This document shows, in pieces, positions 27,495 to 36,726 of a DNA stretch of 64,000 bases (position 1 is its first letter; every line of letters starts with the position of its first letter). The translations under genes and the position numbers were made by a program. The stretch is from DAIUFH01 sp036844705 (lineage in GTDB: Bacteria > Bacillota > Clostridia > Tissierellales > Tissierellaceae). The stretch is from positions 1-64,000 of the forward strand of contig DAIUFH010000002.1 in the NCBI GenBank assembly GCA_036844705.1, written 5' to 3'. Under the pieces are notes generated by a model. That model ran no database searches. It was not told the DNA's origin and saw only the letters and a program-made list of their open reading frames with translations.

Positions 27495-29493
27495 CTATTT
27501 CCATAGCCTCTAATTTTTTCTTTTTTTTCTTTTTATATATAATTACACCAGCTACAATAGCTACTAAAGCAGCTATGCTACCCCAAAGTACCTTGCTTTT
27601 TAATATGCCACCGCTGGACTCTTCTGGCATAGGAGGCATACCTTCCGGAAATTCTGGTTCCATTGGCATATCCATTACATTTAGGGTAAATTCTTTTTTT
27701 ATTTCTTGTTCTTGACCTGTGGAGTCCTCATAGGAAAAAACTAACTCACCTTTTAATTCTCCTGGAGCATTTGGAATTACATAACCTTCGAAATATTCAC
27801 TGCTTCCACTTTCAAAATTACCTACATAATATTGACCGTTTTCAGTTTGGAAATCTCCTTCGATTTTGACCATCATATTATATAAGGTTACCTTTCCTGT
27901 ATTATAGAATTCTAGAGATATAGGAGTAGACTGTCCTACATAAGCCTCTGGAGAAAATCCAATTTCTCCTGTATCAAGTTTTGATTGTTGTATGACAGGT
28001 ACACCTATTAGTTCAGTGGCTGTATATGGATTTGCTTCACTATCCTCATATTCAAAATTAGCAGTTAAGGTATATGTCTTTGCTTGCGCATCCGGTACAC
28101 TAAACATAGTTATCTTTTTTTCGACTCTACCCTTAGGAGAGATGCTGTCGATGTAGAATGTATTGGAGCTATCTACCGGAGAAAATACAGAGCCGCCAGC
28201 TGAATTGCTATCTGAATCCGTTTTTTCATCAGAAGTTAGAAATATTTTTATATTTCTTACAGTTTTTGAACTGTTAGTATTGTAGAAGGACAAATTCAGA
28301 GTAAAATTATCCCCTGCTCTAACAAGATCAGGCTCCAAACTATATTTATCTATAATTAACTTTGGAGTTGATTGATTTGCATCCTTGTCTGGATATTCTA
28401 TAAATACGCCTACATGCTGGCTTAAATTGTACTTTTGTTCATCCGGTGACATTTCATCTTCGTACTCAATATTTATTTCTATTGGATAATTCTTAGTTTC
28501 TCCATTTTTTGTGGTTAAAAATTTAAACTCAACATTTTCAAATTCATCAGGAGCAATCGAGTCTATTTTTAATTGACTTAGTGATTTTGGCACTAAACCA
28601 GTCATATCTAAACTTTCTGCCTTTATTACTATATCCTTTGCTTCTATTTTTCCGACGTTCTTTAGATCAAAACTTATTATTACTTCTTGACTTTCTCCAG
28701 CTGTGCCCGAAGGGAAAACCAGATTTTCAAAAACTAAATCAGATGCGTTTTCGTTATTTTTTTGTACTGTTATAGGAATATCTAATGTGTCTTCCATATC
28801 GTCATTGAACACCAGCTTTAACTTAAGCTGATAATTTCCTGGCTGAAGACTCTTAGAAGCTTGTAATTGATAAGCTGCGTAGTTTTTTAACCCAGCAGGT
28901 ATGGATTGGATTCTTTGAGTGGATGAACCATTGGCAAGAGTTATACCGTTGTCAAGTCCTTCTAGGGTTACTTTTATATCGTGGGCTACTATATCACCTA
29001 AATTTTCTAATTCTATACCTATATTAAACTTTTGTCCTGGATTAATAGTTCTTTCAGGTAAAACATCAATCCTAGATACATTTAACTTAGGGGGATTGCT
29101 ACTAACACGTATATACATGGTCTCATTTTGAACAATTTCATCATATCGTATGGTCACATCAACCTTATAAGTACCCTTTGGAGTTAAATCGTCAATTTCT
29201 ACTTTGAAATTAACTTTTTCATAATCTCCATCTTCTATGTATTCTATATATTCAGTTGAAGGACCAGTTAAGTAAACATAAGTTGGATCGGTAATTTCAG
29301 CCGATACATAAATATCTTGAATCTCATAATATCCAAGGTTTTCTATAGTTATAGGTAATTTAATTGATTCGCCTGATGAAGCATTAATTGTCTTTGCACT
29401 GGTAATAGCCAATGTACCTTGGGCAACACCGAAATTTGGAACTAATGTAATGATCAATAAAAATACTAATAAGCTGCTAAGAATTCGTTTCAT
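27487..29493 (-). CDS. COG1361/CARDB-like exported membrane-anchored protein
   Basis: A 668-residue protein with a signal peptide (about 1-24), at least five Ig-like beta-sandwich repeats of the S-layer COG1361/CARDB type (such as LNVSRIDVLPERTINPGQKF, followed by IELENLGDIVAHDIKV; and IIDKYSLEPDLVRAGDNF), and a single C-terminal transmembrane helix near 640-660 with a lysine-rich cytoplasmic tail. The ATG follows the ATPase stop codon with no gap, and the RBS lies inside the end of that gene. It is probably the extracytoplasmic partner of the ABC permease. Confidence 0.8.
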   Translation of the reverse strand: MKRILSSLLVFLLIITLVPNFGVAQGTLAITSAKTINASSGESIKLPITIENLGYYEIQDIYVSAEITDPTYVYLTGPSTEYIEYIEDGDYEKVNFKVEIDDLTPKGTYKVDVTIRYDEIVQNETMYIRVSSNPPKLNVSRIDVLPERTINPGQKFNIGIELENLGDIVAHDIKVTLEGLDNGITLANGSSTQRIQSIPAGLKNYAAYQLQASKSLQPGNYQLKLKLVFNDDMEDTLDIPITVQKNNENASDLVFENLVFPSGTAGESQEVIISFDLKNVGKIEAKDIVIKAESLDMTGLVPKSLSQLKIDSIAPDEFENVEFKFLTTKNGETKNYPIEINIEYEDEMSPDEQKYNLSQHVGVFIEYPDKDANQSTPKLIIDKYSLEPDLVRAGDNFTLNLSFYNTNSSKTVRNIKIFLTSDEKTDSDSNSAGGSVFSPVDSSNTFYIDSISPKGRVEKKITMFSVPDAQAKTYTLTANFEYEDSEANPYTATELIGVPVIQQSKLDTGEIGFSPEAYVGQSTPISLEFYNTGKVTLYNMMVKIEGDFQTENGQYYVGNFESGSSEYFEGYVIPNAPGELKGELVFSYEDSTGQEQEIKKEFTLNVMDMPMEPEFPEGMPPMPEESSGGILKSKVLWGSIAALVAIVAGVIIYKKKKKKKLEAMEIDE

Positions 29494-30207
29494 CTAGTTT
29501 GCTTCCCCCTCTGCTTTATTTTGATTTACTTCGATTTTTTCGATATTTCCATCTCTTAAATAAAATATTCTATGTGCATAATCTGAAATCTCTACATCAT
29601 GTGTTACAATTATTAAGGTTTGATTATTTTCCTTAGCCATACCTGTTATCAGATCCATTACCTCAAGGGTAGTTTTAGTATCCAAATTTCCAGTAGGTTC
29701 ATCAGCAAATACTATCTTCGGATTTCCAACAAATGCTCTTGCTATACTTACTCTTTGTTGCTGGCCACCACTCATTTCAGAAGGCTTATGATGTAATCTA
29801 TTGCCTAAACCGACATTTTGGAGCATTTCTTTAGCCATCTTATCCCTTTTAGATTTTGGAACTCCTTTAAAGGTTAATCCTAAGCTTACATTTTCCATGG
29901 CTGATAAGGTTGATATAAGGTTATAGGATTGAAAAACAAAGCCAACATTTAACTGCCTAAACTTTGTTACATCCTTTTCATTCATCTTCTCCAGGTGAAG
30001 ATTGTTAATGATTATTTCCCCTTTAGTTGGCTTTTCTAAGCCGGCCATCATATTCAATAAGGTACTTTTTCCTGATCCGGATGTTCCCAATAAGCAAATA
30101 CATTCTTTGCGTGCAATGGTTAGATTTATATTATTAAGAGCAACTATTTTTTCACCACCCATTTTATACACTTTTCTAAGGTTTTTCAAAACAATTAAAT
30201 CATCCAA
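29494..30207 (-). CDS. ABC transporter ATP-binding protein (LolD/MacB type)
   Basis: A 237-residue ABC ATPase. Walker A LLGTSGSGKSTLLNMMAG, Q-loop VFQSYNL, signature EMSGGQQQRVSIARA, Walker B KIVFADEPTGNLDTKT and the switch His in IVTHDVEI are all intact. It energises the adjacent MacB-like permease. The start is TTG at 30207 with GGAGGTG about 11 nt upstream, the first gene of the operon. Confidence 0.92.
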   Translation of the reverse strand: MDDLIVLKNLRKVYKMGGEKIVALNNINLTIARKECICLLGTSGSGKSTLLNMMAGLEKPTKGEIIINNLHLEKMNEKDVTKFRQLNVGFVFQSYNLISTLSAMENVSLGLTFKGVPKSKRDKMAKEMLQNVGLGNRLHHKPSEMSGGQQQRVSIARAFVGNPKIVFADEPTGNLDTKTTLEVMDLITGMAKENNQTLIIVTHDVEISDYAHRIFYLRDGNIEKIEVNQNKAEGEAN

Positions 30208-30300
30208 AAACTAGCCCACCTCCTAGTCTCAATATTAATTGTATTCTATCATATTTTAGTACAGTAAAAAGTTACAAAATGTTTAAAGTTAGGTAATTAA

Positions 30301-30325
30301 AAAGGTCAACCTTTGGCTGACCTTT
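30301..30325 (-). terminator. terminator downstream of the PPi-PFK gene
   Basis: Stem AAAGGTCA / TGACCTTT with inner CC/GG pairs. On the minus strand it is followed by TTTAATTACC, just after the phosphofructokinase stop. Confidence 0.65.
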
Positions 30326-30338
30326 ATTAGAAATATAG

Positions 30339-31553
30339 TTATTTATTAAGTACTTTTTCTACCATTGGAGCCCTTAATTTATATGCCTGTGGCATATTGG
30401 ATCCTAGTAGAGGCATTAAATAATGTTTAAATGCATCCGTAACATTATTTCCTTCTTTATTGATGAATTCATCTGGCATTGATTTAGTGTATTTAGCAAC
30501 ATCTTCGAGCTTGGAAAGTCTATAGTCCACAGAATAAGAACCGGTTCTATGTATAGTAACTGAACCATCTACATTGTGCCATAAAGCAAATTGTGCTGCT
30601 TTTTCTCCTACTTCTCTTGCTTCCTGCTGGTCTAAATCTGATACACAACCCATAAATGATCTTTGTAAATAACCAAATGTATCGCTTCGTACTCTCTTGA
30701 TTTTTAGATTGTCCTTTATTGTACTAGCAAGTAAGTCACCTAGTGCGCCTGTGCCTGAAAGTTGGATATTGCCATGACTATCCCTTTCTATATCCTTGGT
30801 CAATTTAGCGATGATAGGAGTACCATTTTCGTCGATAATACCTTCTGAAACAGCTATGACACACCTACCATATTTGTCATATACAGATTTTATATCCGAT
30901 AAATAGTTTTCAACATTAAATGGTCTTTCAGGCAGGTATATTAAATGTGGTCCATCTTCCGGATACTTTTGGGCAATCGAAGCAGCGCCAGTTAAAAAAC
31001 CTGCATTTCTTCCCATTACAACTCCGATATATACACCTGAAAGTGCCTTGACATCTAAATTTACTCCCATAAAAGCTTGTGCTACAAATTTTGCAGCTGA
31101 CCCATATCCTGGACAATGGTCATTTACCAATAAATCATTATCTATTGTCTTTGGTATATGTATTGCTCTAAGCTCATATTCAGCTTCAGTCGCTTTTTGA
31201 TTTACAATCCTTACTGTATCAGCTGAATCATTTCCTCCGATATAGAAGAAATATCTTATTCCATGAGCTTTTAAGACTTCGAACATTTCCATACAATATT
31301 TATCATCTGGTTTATCTCTAGTAGATAATAGTGCAGATGATGGTGTAGATGCAACATGCTCTAGGTTTCTAGTGGTCTCTTGGGTTAAATCTACAAAGTT
31401 TTCATTAATAATACCCGTAACCCCATGAAGAGCGCCATATATTTTTGTAACCTGTGGAAATTTTCTAGCCTCTAATACTACTCCAACCAACGATTGGTTT
31501 ATAACAGCTGTTGGTCCACCACCTTGGGCTACTAATACCTTACCTCCAAGCAT
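30339..31553 (-). CDS. pfp: 6-phosphofructokinase, probably PPi-dependent
   Basis: A 404-residue phosphofructokinase catalysing fructose-6-phosphate phosphorylation in glycolysis. GGGPTAVINQS (11-21) forms the phosphate-donor loop. The donor-specificity positions read GGND (106-109) and PKTIDND (134-140). ATP enzymes have GGDG and PGTIDND, while the lysine in PKTIDND is typical of pyrophosphate-using enzymes, so PPi is the likely donor. MGRNAGF and LPERPF are further substrate-site motifs. It is monocistronic with ATG at 31553 behind GGGGGG. Confidence 0.85.
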   Translation of the reverse strand: MLGGKVLVAQGGGPTAVINQSLVGVVLEARKFPQVTKIYGALHGVTGIINENFVDLTQETTRNLEHVASTPSSALLSTRDKPDDKYCMEMFEVLKAHGIRYFFYIGGNDSADTVRIVNQKATEAEYELRAIHIPKTIDNDLLVNDHCPGYGSAAKFVAQAFMGVNLDVKALSGVYIGVVMGRNAGFLTGAASIAQKYPEDGPHLIYLPERPFNVENYLSDIKSVYDKYGRCVIAVSEGIIDENGTPIIAKLTKDIERDSHGNIQLSGTGALGDLLASTIKDNLKIKRVRSDTFGYLQRSFMGCVSDLDQQEAREVGEKAAQFALWHNVDGSVTIHRTGSYSVDYRLSKLEDVAKYTKSMPDEFINKEGNNVTDAFKHYLMPLLGSNMPQAYKLRAPMVEKVLNK

Positions 31554-31739
31554 TATAAAAAACCCCCCTAAATTTTGAACTCATCTGGATATTTTACTAA
31601 CAAAGCATTAATATATCTTCATAATAATATCAAATGTTAGATATAAATTCAATAAACTTATTGATATATATCATTAGAAATAAGTGCGATACTATTATAT
31701 ATGGTTTAGTTTAAATTACTATGTTATAATTAGCCTAAG

Positions 31740-32026
31740 GTGTTGCACTTAAATCAATTTAATTATCTAATAGAGAATAATTATGCCATATTGAATTTTG
31801 GTGTAGATGAAATTTTTGCAAATAATGAAAACACTGTTAAAATTTTTGGGAAAACTATGATAGAATATAATATGAAACCCAAAGTTGAGGTTTTTGACAA
31901 AGGTATGGTGATGATATACCTAAACATTCTACAAGGACTTTAGCAGGAATTGGAAAAAATGAATTACAATGATAGTTTTGGGTATAATCATGGGAGGACA
32001 TACCTTGACTTGCTTGGATGACATGG
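31740..32026 (+). pseudogene. remnant of a 3-keto-5-aminohexanoate cleavage enzyme (BKACE/DUF849) gene
   Basis: Three fragments in three frames retain family motifs. 31740-31943 encodes LNFGVDEIFAN, then KPKVEVFDKGMV, the family's conserved (K)PEVEVFDxGM block. 31943-31970 encodes AGIGKNELQ, like the family's AGIGRMQLP. 31975-32022 encodes LGIIMGGHTLTCLDD, like the family's IIMGGHVRVGLEDN. A normal gene has roughly 100 residues between the first two blocks, so there is a large internal deletion, frameshifts and stops, and no 5' half. The enzyme belongs to anaerobic lysine fermentation or related beta-keto acid cleavage. The gene is dead here. Confidence 0.75.
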
Positions 32027-32079
32027 CTTTGTCGGTTTTATTAGTTTTATTAATTTAAAAAATGAAGGAAGTGAAATTT

Positions 32080-33480
32080 ATGAGCCTGGAGCTATTAGAG
32101 GGAAAAACCCTTATGGAGCTTAGGGAAATTGCAAAAGCATACGGTATAAATGGTGCATATAAATATAAAAAGGATGAACTAGTAGATTTAATAATACGAA
32201 CTCTTACACCGCAGGATAGTGATGAAATTGTTTCTGAAATATATTTGGATTCTGATACAGATAATGAAAGTAATGATGCAGATGAAGAAACTAAAATTGG
32301 TATCAAGGACATAGATATGGAAGATTTGTCAGACAATGCAACAGAGGAGATAGAACATCTTGAGGATATCAATATTGCAGAAGGAATTTTGGAATTACAT
32401 AGCGATGGCTATGGGTTTTTAAGAAGAGAAAATTATCAATCAGGAGATGATGATATATATATATCGCCATCTCAAATCAGAAGGTTTAGACTTAAAACAG
32501 GTGATAAGGTAACAGGTATTACAAGGCCTGCAAAAGTTGGAGAGAAATTCAAGGCACTTCTTTACGTTAAATACGTTAATGGTATGAATCCGGACACAGC
32601 AATAAAAAGGCCGGATTTCGATAGTCTCACCCCAATATATCCCAATAAAAGATTAGAGCTTGAAACCACTTCTAATGAATTTGCGACAAGAATGATTGAC
32701 CTGATTGCACCTATTGGCAAGGGTCAGAGAGGTATAATCGTTTCACCACCAAAGGCCGGTAAAACGACATTACTTAAAATGGTTGCAAATGCTATCGCAC
32801 AAAACCATCCCGAAGTAGAAATAATTATATTACTTATAGATGAAAGACCTGAAGAAGTTACAGATATGAAACGGTCTGTAAAAGGCGATGTTGTATATTC
32901 TACATTTGACGAACTGCCTAGAAATCATTGCAAGGTAGCCGAAATAGTTTTGGAGAGAGCCAAGAGATTGGTTGAACATGGTAAGGATGTTGTAGTTCTA
33001 TTGGATAGTATAACAAGGCTGGCAAGAGCCTACAATTTAACTATTCCTCCTACAGGAAGAACTTTATCTGGAGGATTGGATCCGGGAGCATTGCATAGAC
33101 CAAAGAGATTTTTTGGTGCTGCAAGAAATTTAGAAGAAGGAGGCAGTTTAACTATATTATCAACAGCCTTAGTAGAGACTGGAAGTAGAATGGATGATGT
33201 AATCTTCGAGGAGTTTAAGGGAACTGGTAATATGGAAATCCATCTGGATAGAAAGATGTCAGAAAAGAGAATTTTCCCTGCTATAGATATTTATAAATCT
33301 GGGACAAGAAAAGAAGAATTGTTACTAAGTCAAAAAGAGCTTGAAGCAATCTGGGCACTTAGAAAGGCAATGGGAAATGCATCAGCTCAAGATGTTACTG
33401 AAATGCTTATAGAAAGATTGGTTCAGACCAAAAACAATGAAGAATTCATATACGATATTAGAAATAAAATTTTGATGTAG
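32080..33480 (+). CDS. rho: transcription termination factor Rho
   Basis: A 466-residue hexameric RNA helicase that ends transcription. An N-terminal Rho-N segment ([13 protein letters not shown]), an acidic Asp/Glu-rich insert of about 60 residues, a cold-shock RNA-binding fold with [15 protein letters not shown], and a RecA-type ATPase with Walker [14 protein letters not shown] and Walker [14 protein letters not shown]. The frame opens at 32062, but GGAAG is 8 nt before the ATG at 32080. It leads the conserved rho, rpmE, yqhQ, prmC block. The dead BKACE gene occupies the upstream space. Confidence 0.96.
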   Translation: MSLELLEGKTLMELREIAKAYGINGAYKYKKDELVDLIIRTLTPQDSDEIVSEIYLDSDTDNESNDADEETKIGIKDIDMEDLSDNATEEIEHLEDINIAEGILELHSDGYGFLRRENYQSGDDDIYISPSQIRRFRLKTGDKVTGITRPAKVGEKFKALLYVKYVNGMNPDTAIKRPDFDSLTPIYPNKRLELETTSNEFATRMIDLIAPIGKGQRGIIVSPPKAGKTTLLKMVANAIAQNHPEVEIIILLIDERPEEVTDMKRSVKGDVVYSTFDELPRNHCKVAEIVLERAKRLVEHGKDVVVLLDSITRLARAYNLTIPPTGRTLSGGLDPGALHRPKRFFGAARNLEEGGSLTILSTALVETGSRMDDVIFEEFKGTGNMEIHLDRKMSEKRIFPAIDIYKSGTRKEELLLSQKELEAIWALRKAMGNASAQDVTEMLIERLVQTKNNEEFIYDIRNKILM

Positions 33481-33509
33481 TTGAAATAAATTTTGCTTTA
33501 TGCTATAAT
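33481..33509 (+). promoter_or_regulatory. sigma-A promoter of rpmE
   Basis: TTGAAA (33481-33486), 17-bp spacer, perfect TATAAT (33504-33509), beginning at the base after the rho stop. Confidence 0.8.
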
Positions 33510-33569
33510 TTAGTGGTTAATATTGTAGAAAATTGTTTTTTGCATAGGAATTGGAGAGAGGTGAAATAA

Positions 33570-33770
33570 ATGAAGAAGGGAATTCATCCAGAATATAAAG
33601 AAGCAACAGTTATTTGTGCTTGTGGTAATACATTTAAAACAGGCTCAACTAAGGAAGAATTAAGGGTAGAAGTTTGTTCAGAATGTCACCCATTCTTTAC
33701 AGGACGTCAAAAATTTGCTGAACGTGGTGGACGTGTTGAGAAATTCAAGAAGAAATACCATATCGACTAG
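33570..33770 (+). CDS. rpmE: 50S ribosomal protein L31
   Basis: 66 residues, the zinc-binding form: cysteines in ICACGN and VCSECHPF, then [32 protein letters not shown] before the ATG. It has its own promoter right after rho and a terminator after it. Confidence 0.97.
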   Translation: MKKGIHPEYKEATVICACGNTFKTGSTKEELRVEVCSECHPFFTGRQKFAERGGRVEKFKKKYHID

Positions 33771-33784
33771 TATTCTTCACAACT

Positions 33785-33815
33785 AGGTTAGTTGCATGTG
33801 CACTAACCTTTTTTA
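33785..33815 (+). terminator. terminator of rpmE
   Basis: Stem AGGTTAGT / ACTAACCT with a 9-nt loop and a run of seven T, 14 bp after the rpmE stop. Confidence 0.8.
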
Positions 33816-33833
33816 TTTACTGGGGGTGAAAAT

Positions 33834-34775
33834 ATGCAATCAAAGGATTCAGAAGATATTCATAAAACAACCATTGGCGGACAGGCACTCATTGAAGGTA
33901 TAATGATGCGAGGACCCAGTGATGTTGCCATTGCCGTTAGAAAACCAAATAAAGAGATAGAAGTAAAGGTAAATAAATTAAATACCTTAGGTATGAGATA
34001 TAAAATATTTAGTACTCCATTAATAAGAGGCATGATTAGCCTTGTTGAATCCCTAGCTATGGGTACAAATGCTTTGATGTATTCTGCAGAATTCTTCGAA
34101 GAAGAAGAGCAGACGTCTAAGAAAAGCTGGACACAAAAGATTTTTAAAGATAAGGCTGCAGATGTTGAGATGTTCTTTACACTCTTGGTATCAATAGTAT
34201 TAGCAGTAGGGTTATTTATGGTCTTACCTAGTATTGCTACTAATTTTGTAAAAGGAAATGTTAAAAATACAATAGCCCTAAACCTTATTGAAGGTGCAAT
34301 TCGTATAACATTTTTTATAATATATGTAGTATGGGTATCAAAGCTTGAGGATGTAAGAAGAGTGTTTGAATATCACGGTGCTGAACATAAAACTATTCAT
34401 TGCTACGAGCATGGTGAAGAGTTAACTGTTGAAAATGTAAAGAAATATTCTATACTTCATCCCAGATGTGGAACTAGTTTTTTATTTATGGTAATGATCA
34501 TAAGTATAATAGTACTTTCATTCTTTGGATGGCCAAATCCATTGTTAAGAGTTGTAATCAGAATATTAATGTTTCCAGTCATAGCTGGAATTTCGTATGA
34601 GATTAATAGATTTATAGGACGAAGTAATTCAAAGGCCTGCTATTATTTATCATATCCAGGACTTATGGTACAAAAATTTGCTACTGTAAAAGAACCGGAT
34701 GCGGAGCAAATAGAAGTAGCAATTAAGGCTTTACAGGCTGTAATCCCCGAAAATAAGGAGGATGACAGGTGGTAA
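33834..34775 (+). CDS. yqhQ: DUF1385 membrane protein (YqhQ family)
   Basis: A 313-residue DUF1385 protein. TTIGGQALIEGIMMRGP at the N terminus and EYHGAEHKTIHCYEHGEELT in the middle are the diagnostic motifs; several hydrophobic helices surround residues 105-240. The role is not established. It overlaps prmC by 7 bp, and this pairing near rpmE and prfA is common in Firmicutes. Start ATG with GGGGGTG upstream. Confidence 0.9.
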   Translation: MQSKDSEDIHKTTIGGQALIEGIMMRGPSDVAIAVRKPNKEIEVKVNKLNTLGMRYKIFSTPLIRGMISLVESLAMGTNALMYSAEFFEEEEQTSKKSWTQKIFKDKAADVEMFFTLLVSIVLAVGLFMVLPSIATNFVKGNVKNTIALNLIEGAIRITFFIIYVVWVSKLEDVRRVFEYHGAEHKTIHCYEHGEELTVENVKKYSILHPRCGTSFLFMVMIISIIVLSFFGWPNPLLRVVIRILMFPVIAGISYEINRFIGRSNSKACYYLSYPGLMVQKFATVKEPDAEQIEVAIKALQAVIPENKEDDRW

Positions 34776-35629
34776 TAAATGAGTTAATGGAAATAGGTCT
34801 GGAAAAACTAAAAAGATTGGACTTTGCTAATCCTCAGTTGGAGCTAAGACTTATACTTTCAAAACTCTTAAACAAGGATAAATCGTATGTTTATGCTTTT
34901 GGGGACAAAGAAGTATCGGAAGATATAAGGGAAAAATTCATGGAAATAGTTAAGCTAAGATCTCAGGGTTACCCTTTTCAATATATAATGAAGGAAAAAG
35001 AATTTATGGGTCTTGATTTTTACATTGAAGATGGTGTACTAATTCCAAGACCTGACACTGAAATTCTTGTAGAGTATATTATAGAATATATACAAAAGAA
35101 TTATAGGGATGTTGATATAAAAGTTTTAGATTTGGGAATTGGCAGTGGTGCTATATCACTATCTATTGCGAACTATTGTCCAAATGCATTTATATACGGA
35201 GTTGATATTGAGGATACACCAATCAAGGTTTCAAATATAAATAAGGAAAGACTTAATATAGCCAATGCAAGATTTCTTAAAGGAAATATGTTCGATGCAA
35301 TTAGTAAATTCAATTTAGAAAAATCTTTTCATATTATAGCATCTAATCCGCCATATATTCCTAGTGAAGAGATTGAGAAATTACAGATAGAGGTAAAGAC
35401 ATATGAGCCAAGAATAGCTCTTGATGGCGGCGATGATGGTCTAAGGTTTTATAGACTTATAAGCTCACAGGCTAAGGATTATATTGTAGATGGTGGGCTG
35501 TTAATATTTGAAATAGGCTTTAATCAAGGTGAATCAGTTAAAAAAATCCTTGAAAAGAATAATTATAATGATGTGATAGTCTTGAAGGACTTACAAGGAC
35601 ATGACAGAGTTGTCTTAGGATACTACTAG
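34769..35629 (+). CDS. prmC: peptide chain release factor N5-glutamine methyltransferase
   Basis: A 286-residue SAM-dependent methyltransferase that methylates the GGQ glutamine of release factors. SAM motif I is VLDLGIGSGAISLSIA and the catalytic motif is ASNPPYIPSEE. The start GTG at 34769 has AAGGAGG 7 nt upstream and lies inside the end of yqhQ. Its substrate RF1 is encoded 1.4 kb downstream, separated here by the two chromate-transporter genes. Confidence 0.94.
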   Translation: MVINELMEIGLEKLKRLDFANPQLELRLILSKLLNKDKSYVYAFGDKEVSEDIREKFMEIVKLRSQGYPFQYIMKEKEFMGLDFYIEDGVLIPRPDTEILVEYIIEYIQKNYRDVDIKVLDLGIGSGAISLSIANYCPNAFIYGVDIEDTPIKVSNINKERLNIANARFLKGNMFDAISKFNLEKSFHIIASNPPYIPSEEIEKLQIEVKTYEPRIALDGGDDGLRFYRLISSQAKDYIVDGGLLIFEIGFNQGESVKKILEKNNYNDVIVLKDLQGHDRVVLGYY

Positions 35630-35658
35630 ACATTGTCAAGATTAAGAGAGGTGTTAGG

Positions 35659-36180
35659 ATGGGTATTTTACTAGAATTATTTATTACCTTCTTTAAAATA
35701 GGAGCATTTAGCTTTGGGGGAGGCTATGCAATGCTTCCTTTGATTGAAGAAGAGGTCATTCAGGTTCATAATTGGATAAGTTCAACTGAATTTATAGATA
35801 TTTTGGCTATATCGGAAATGACTCCCGGACCTATTGCTATAAATTCAGCTACTTTTCTTGGATATAAGGTAGCAGGTGTCTTTGGGTCTGCAGTAGCTAC
35901 ACTCGGTGTTGTGATGCCTTCCTTTATTGTAATGAGTTTGATATTTCATTTTGTCTATAAATTCAAGGAATCACCTTATGTAGATTGGATATTCAAAGGC
36001 ATAAGGCCAGTGGTTTTAGGGCTTATAGCATCCGCTGCAGTAACAGTAGCTAAAAGCACGTTTATAGACATTAAATCCGTCATAATCGCCATAGTGTTAT
36101 TTTTCTTTGTGACATTTAAGAAACTAAATCCGATTTTAGCCATTGTTTTGGCTGGCGGATTAGGTGTTTTATTATACTAA
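35659..36180 (+). CDS. chromate transporter, half-length subunit 1
   Basis: A 173-residue CHR-family half protein. FFKIGAFSFGGGYAMLPLIEEEV and SEMTPGPIAINSATFLGYK are the family motifs. It has about six hydrophobic segments. It pairs with the following gene; together they correspond to one full-length ChrA. Paired short CHR proteins exist in many Gram-positives. Chromate export is the namesake activity and the physiological substrate is uncertain. Confidence 0.88.
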   Translation: MGILLELFITFFKIGAFSFGGGYAMLPLIEEEVIQVHNWISSTEFIDILAISEMTPGPIAINSATFLGYKVAGVFGSAVATLGVVMPSFIVMSLIFHFVYKFKESPYVDWIFKGIRPVVLGLIASAAVTVAKSTFIDIKSVIIAIVLFFFVTFKKLNPILAIVLAGGLGVLLY

Positions 36181-36192
36181 GGGGGCGATACT

Positions 36193-36726
36193 ATGTTATG
36201 GAATATGTTTTTAACATTCTTTAAAATAGGGGCTTTTACCTTTGGCGGTGGGTATGCAATGATTCCGATTATACAAGAAGAAATCGTAGAAAAGAAAAAA
36301 TGGATTGATGACAATGAATTTATGGATGCTATAGCCTTAGCTCAAGCGTCACCAGGTCCGGTAGCTGTCAATACCAGCGTATATTGTGGATATAAATTAA
36401 AAGGATTTAAAGGCGCAATTGCATGTACTATGGGAACTGTTTTGCCATCATTTATAACTATATTAATTATTGCTATTTTCTTTTTCCAATTTAGAGCAAA
36501 TGCTATAATTGATCAGATATTTATGGGGATAAGACCTGCAGTAGTAGCACTGATAGCCTCTGCAGTATATAAGATGTGGAAAAAGGCACAATATGGATAT
36601 GATAAATTTGCCATAGCCCTAGGAACACTGCTTATAATAGTCTTTATGGATATAAGCCCAATATGGTTGGTCATAGCCGGTGGATTAGGCTCAGTGATTA
36701 TAAATAAGTTAAGAGTTAAGAAGTAA
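36193..36726 (+). CDS. chromate transporter, half-length subunit 2
   Basis: A 177-residue CHR half protein with FFKIGAFTFGGGYAMIPIIQEE and LAQASPGPVAVNTSVYCGYK. It starts 12 bp after its partner. The final codons and stop (KLRVKK, TAA) are made from the AAGAGTTAAGAAGT heptad array that continues downstream, so the repeat has either invaded or extended the gene's end. Confidence 0.88.
   Translation: MLWNMFLTFFKIGAFTFGGGYAMIPIIQEEIVEKKKWIDDNEFMDAIALAQASPGPVAVNTSVYCGYKLKGFKGAIACTMGTVLPSFITILIIAIFFFQFRANAIIDQIFMGIRPAVVALIASAVYKMWKKAQYGYDKFAIALGTLLIIVFMDISPIWLVIAGGLGSVIINKLRVKK

Noticed and set aside
35659..36726. A single chromate transporter gene split by a frameshift
   Set aside because: Each half has its own RBS, a complete N-terminal motif and a normal stop, and they are separated by 12 bp. 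Paired half-size CHR proteins are a known arrangement.
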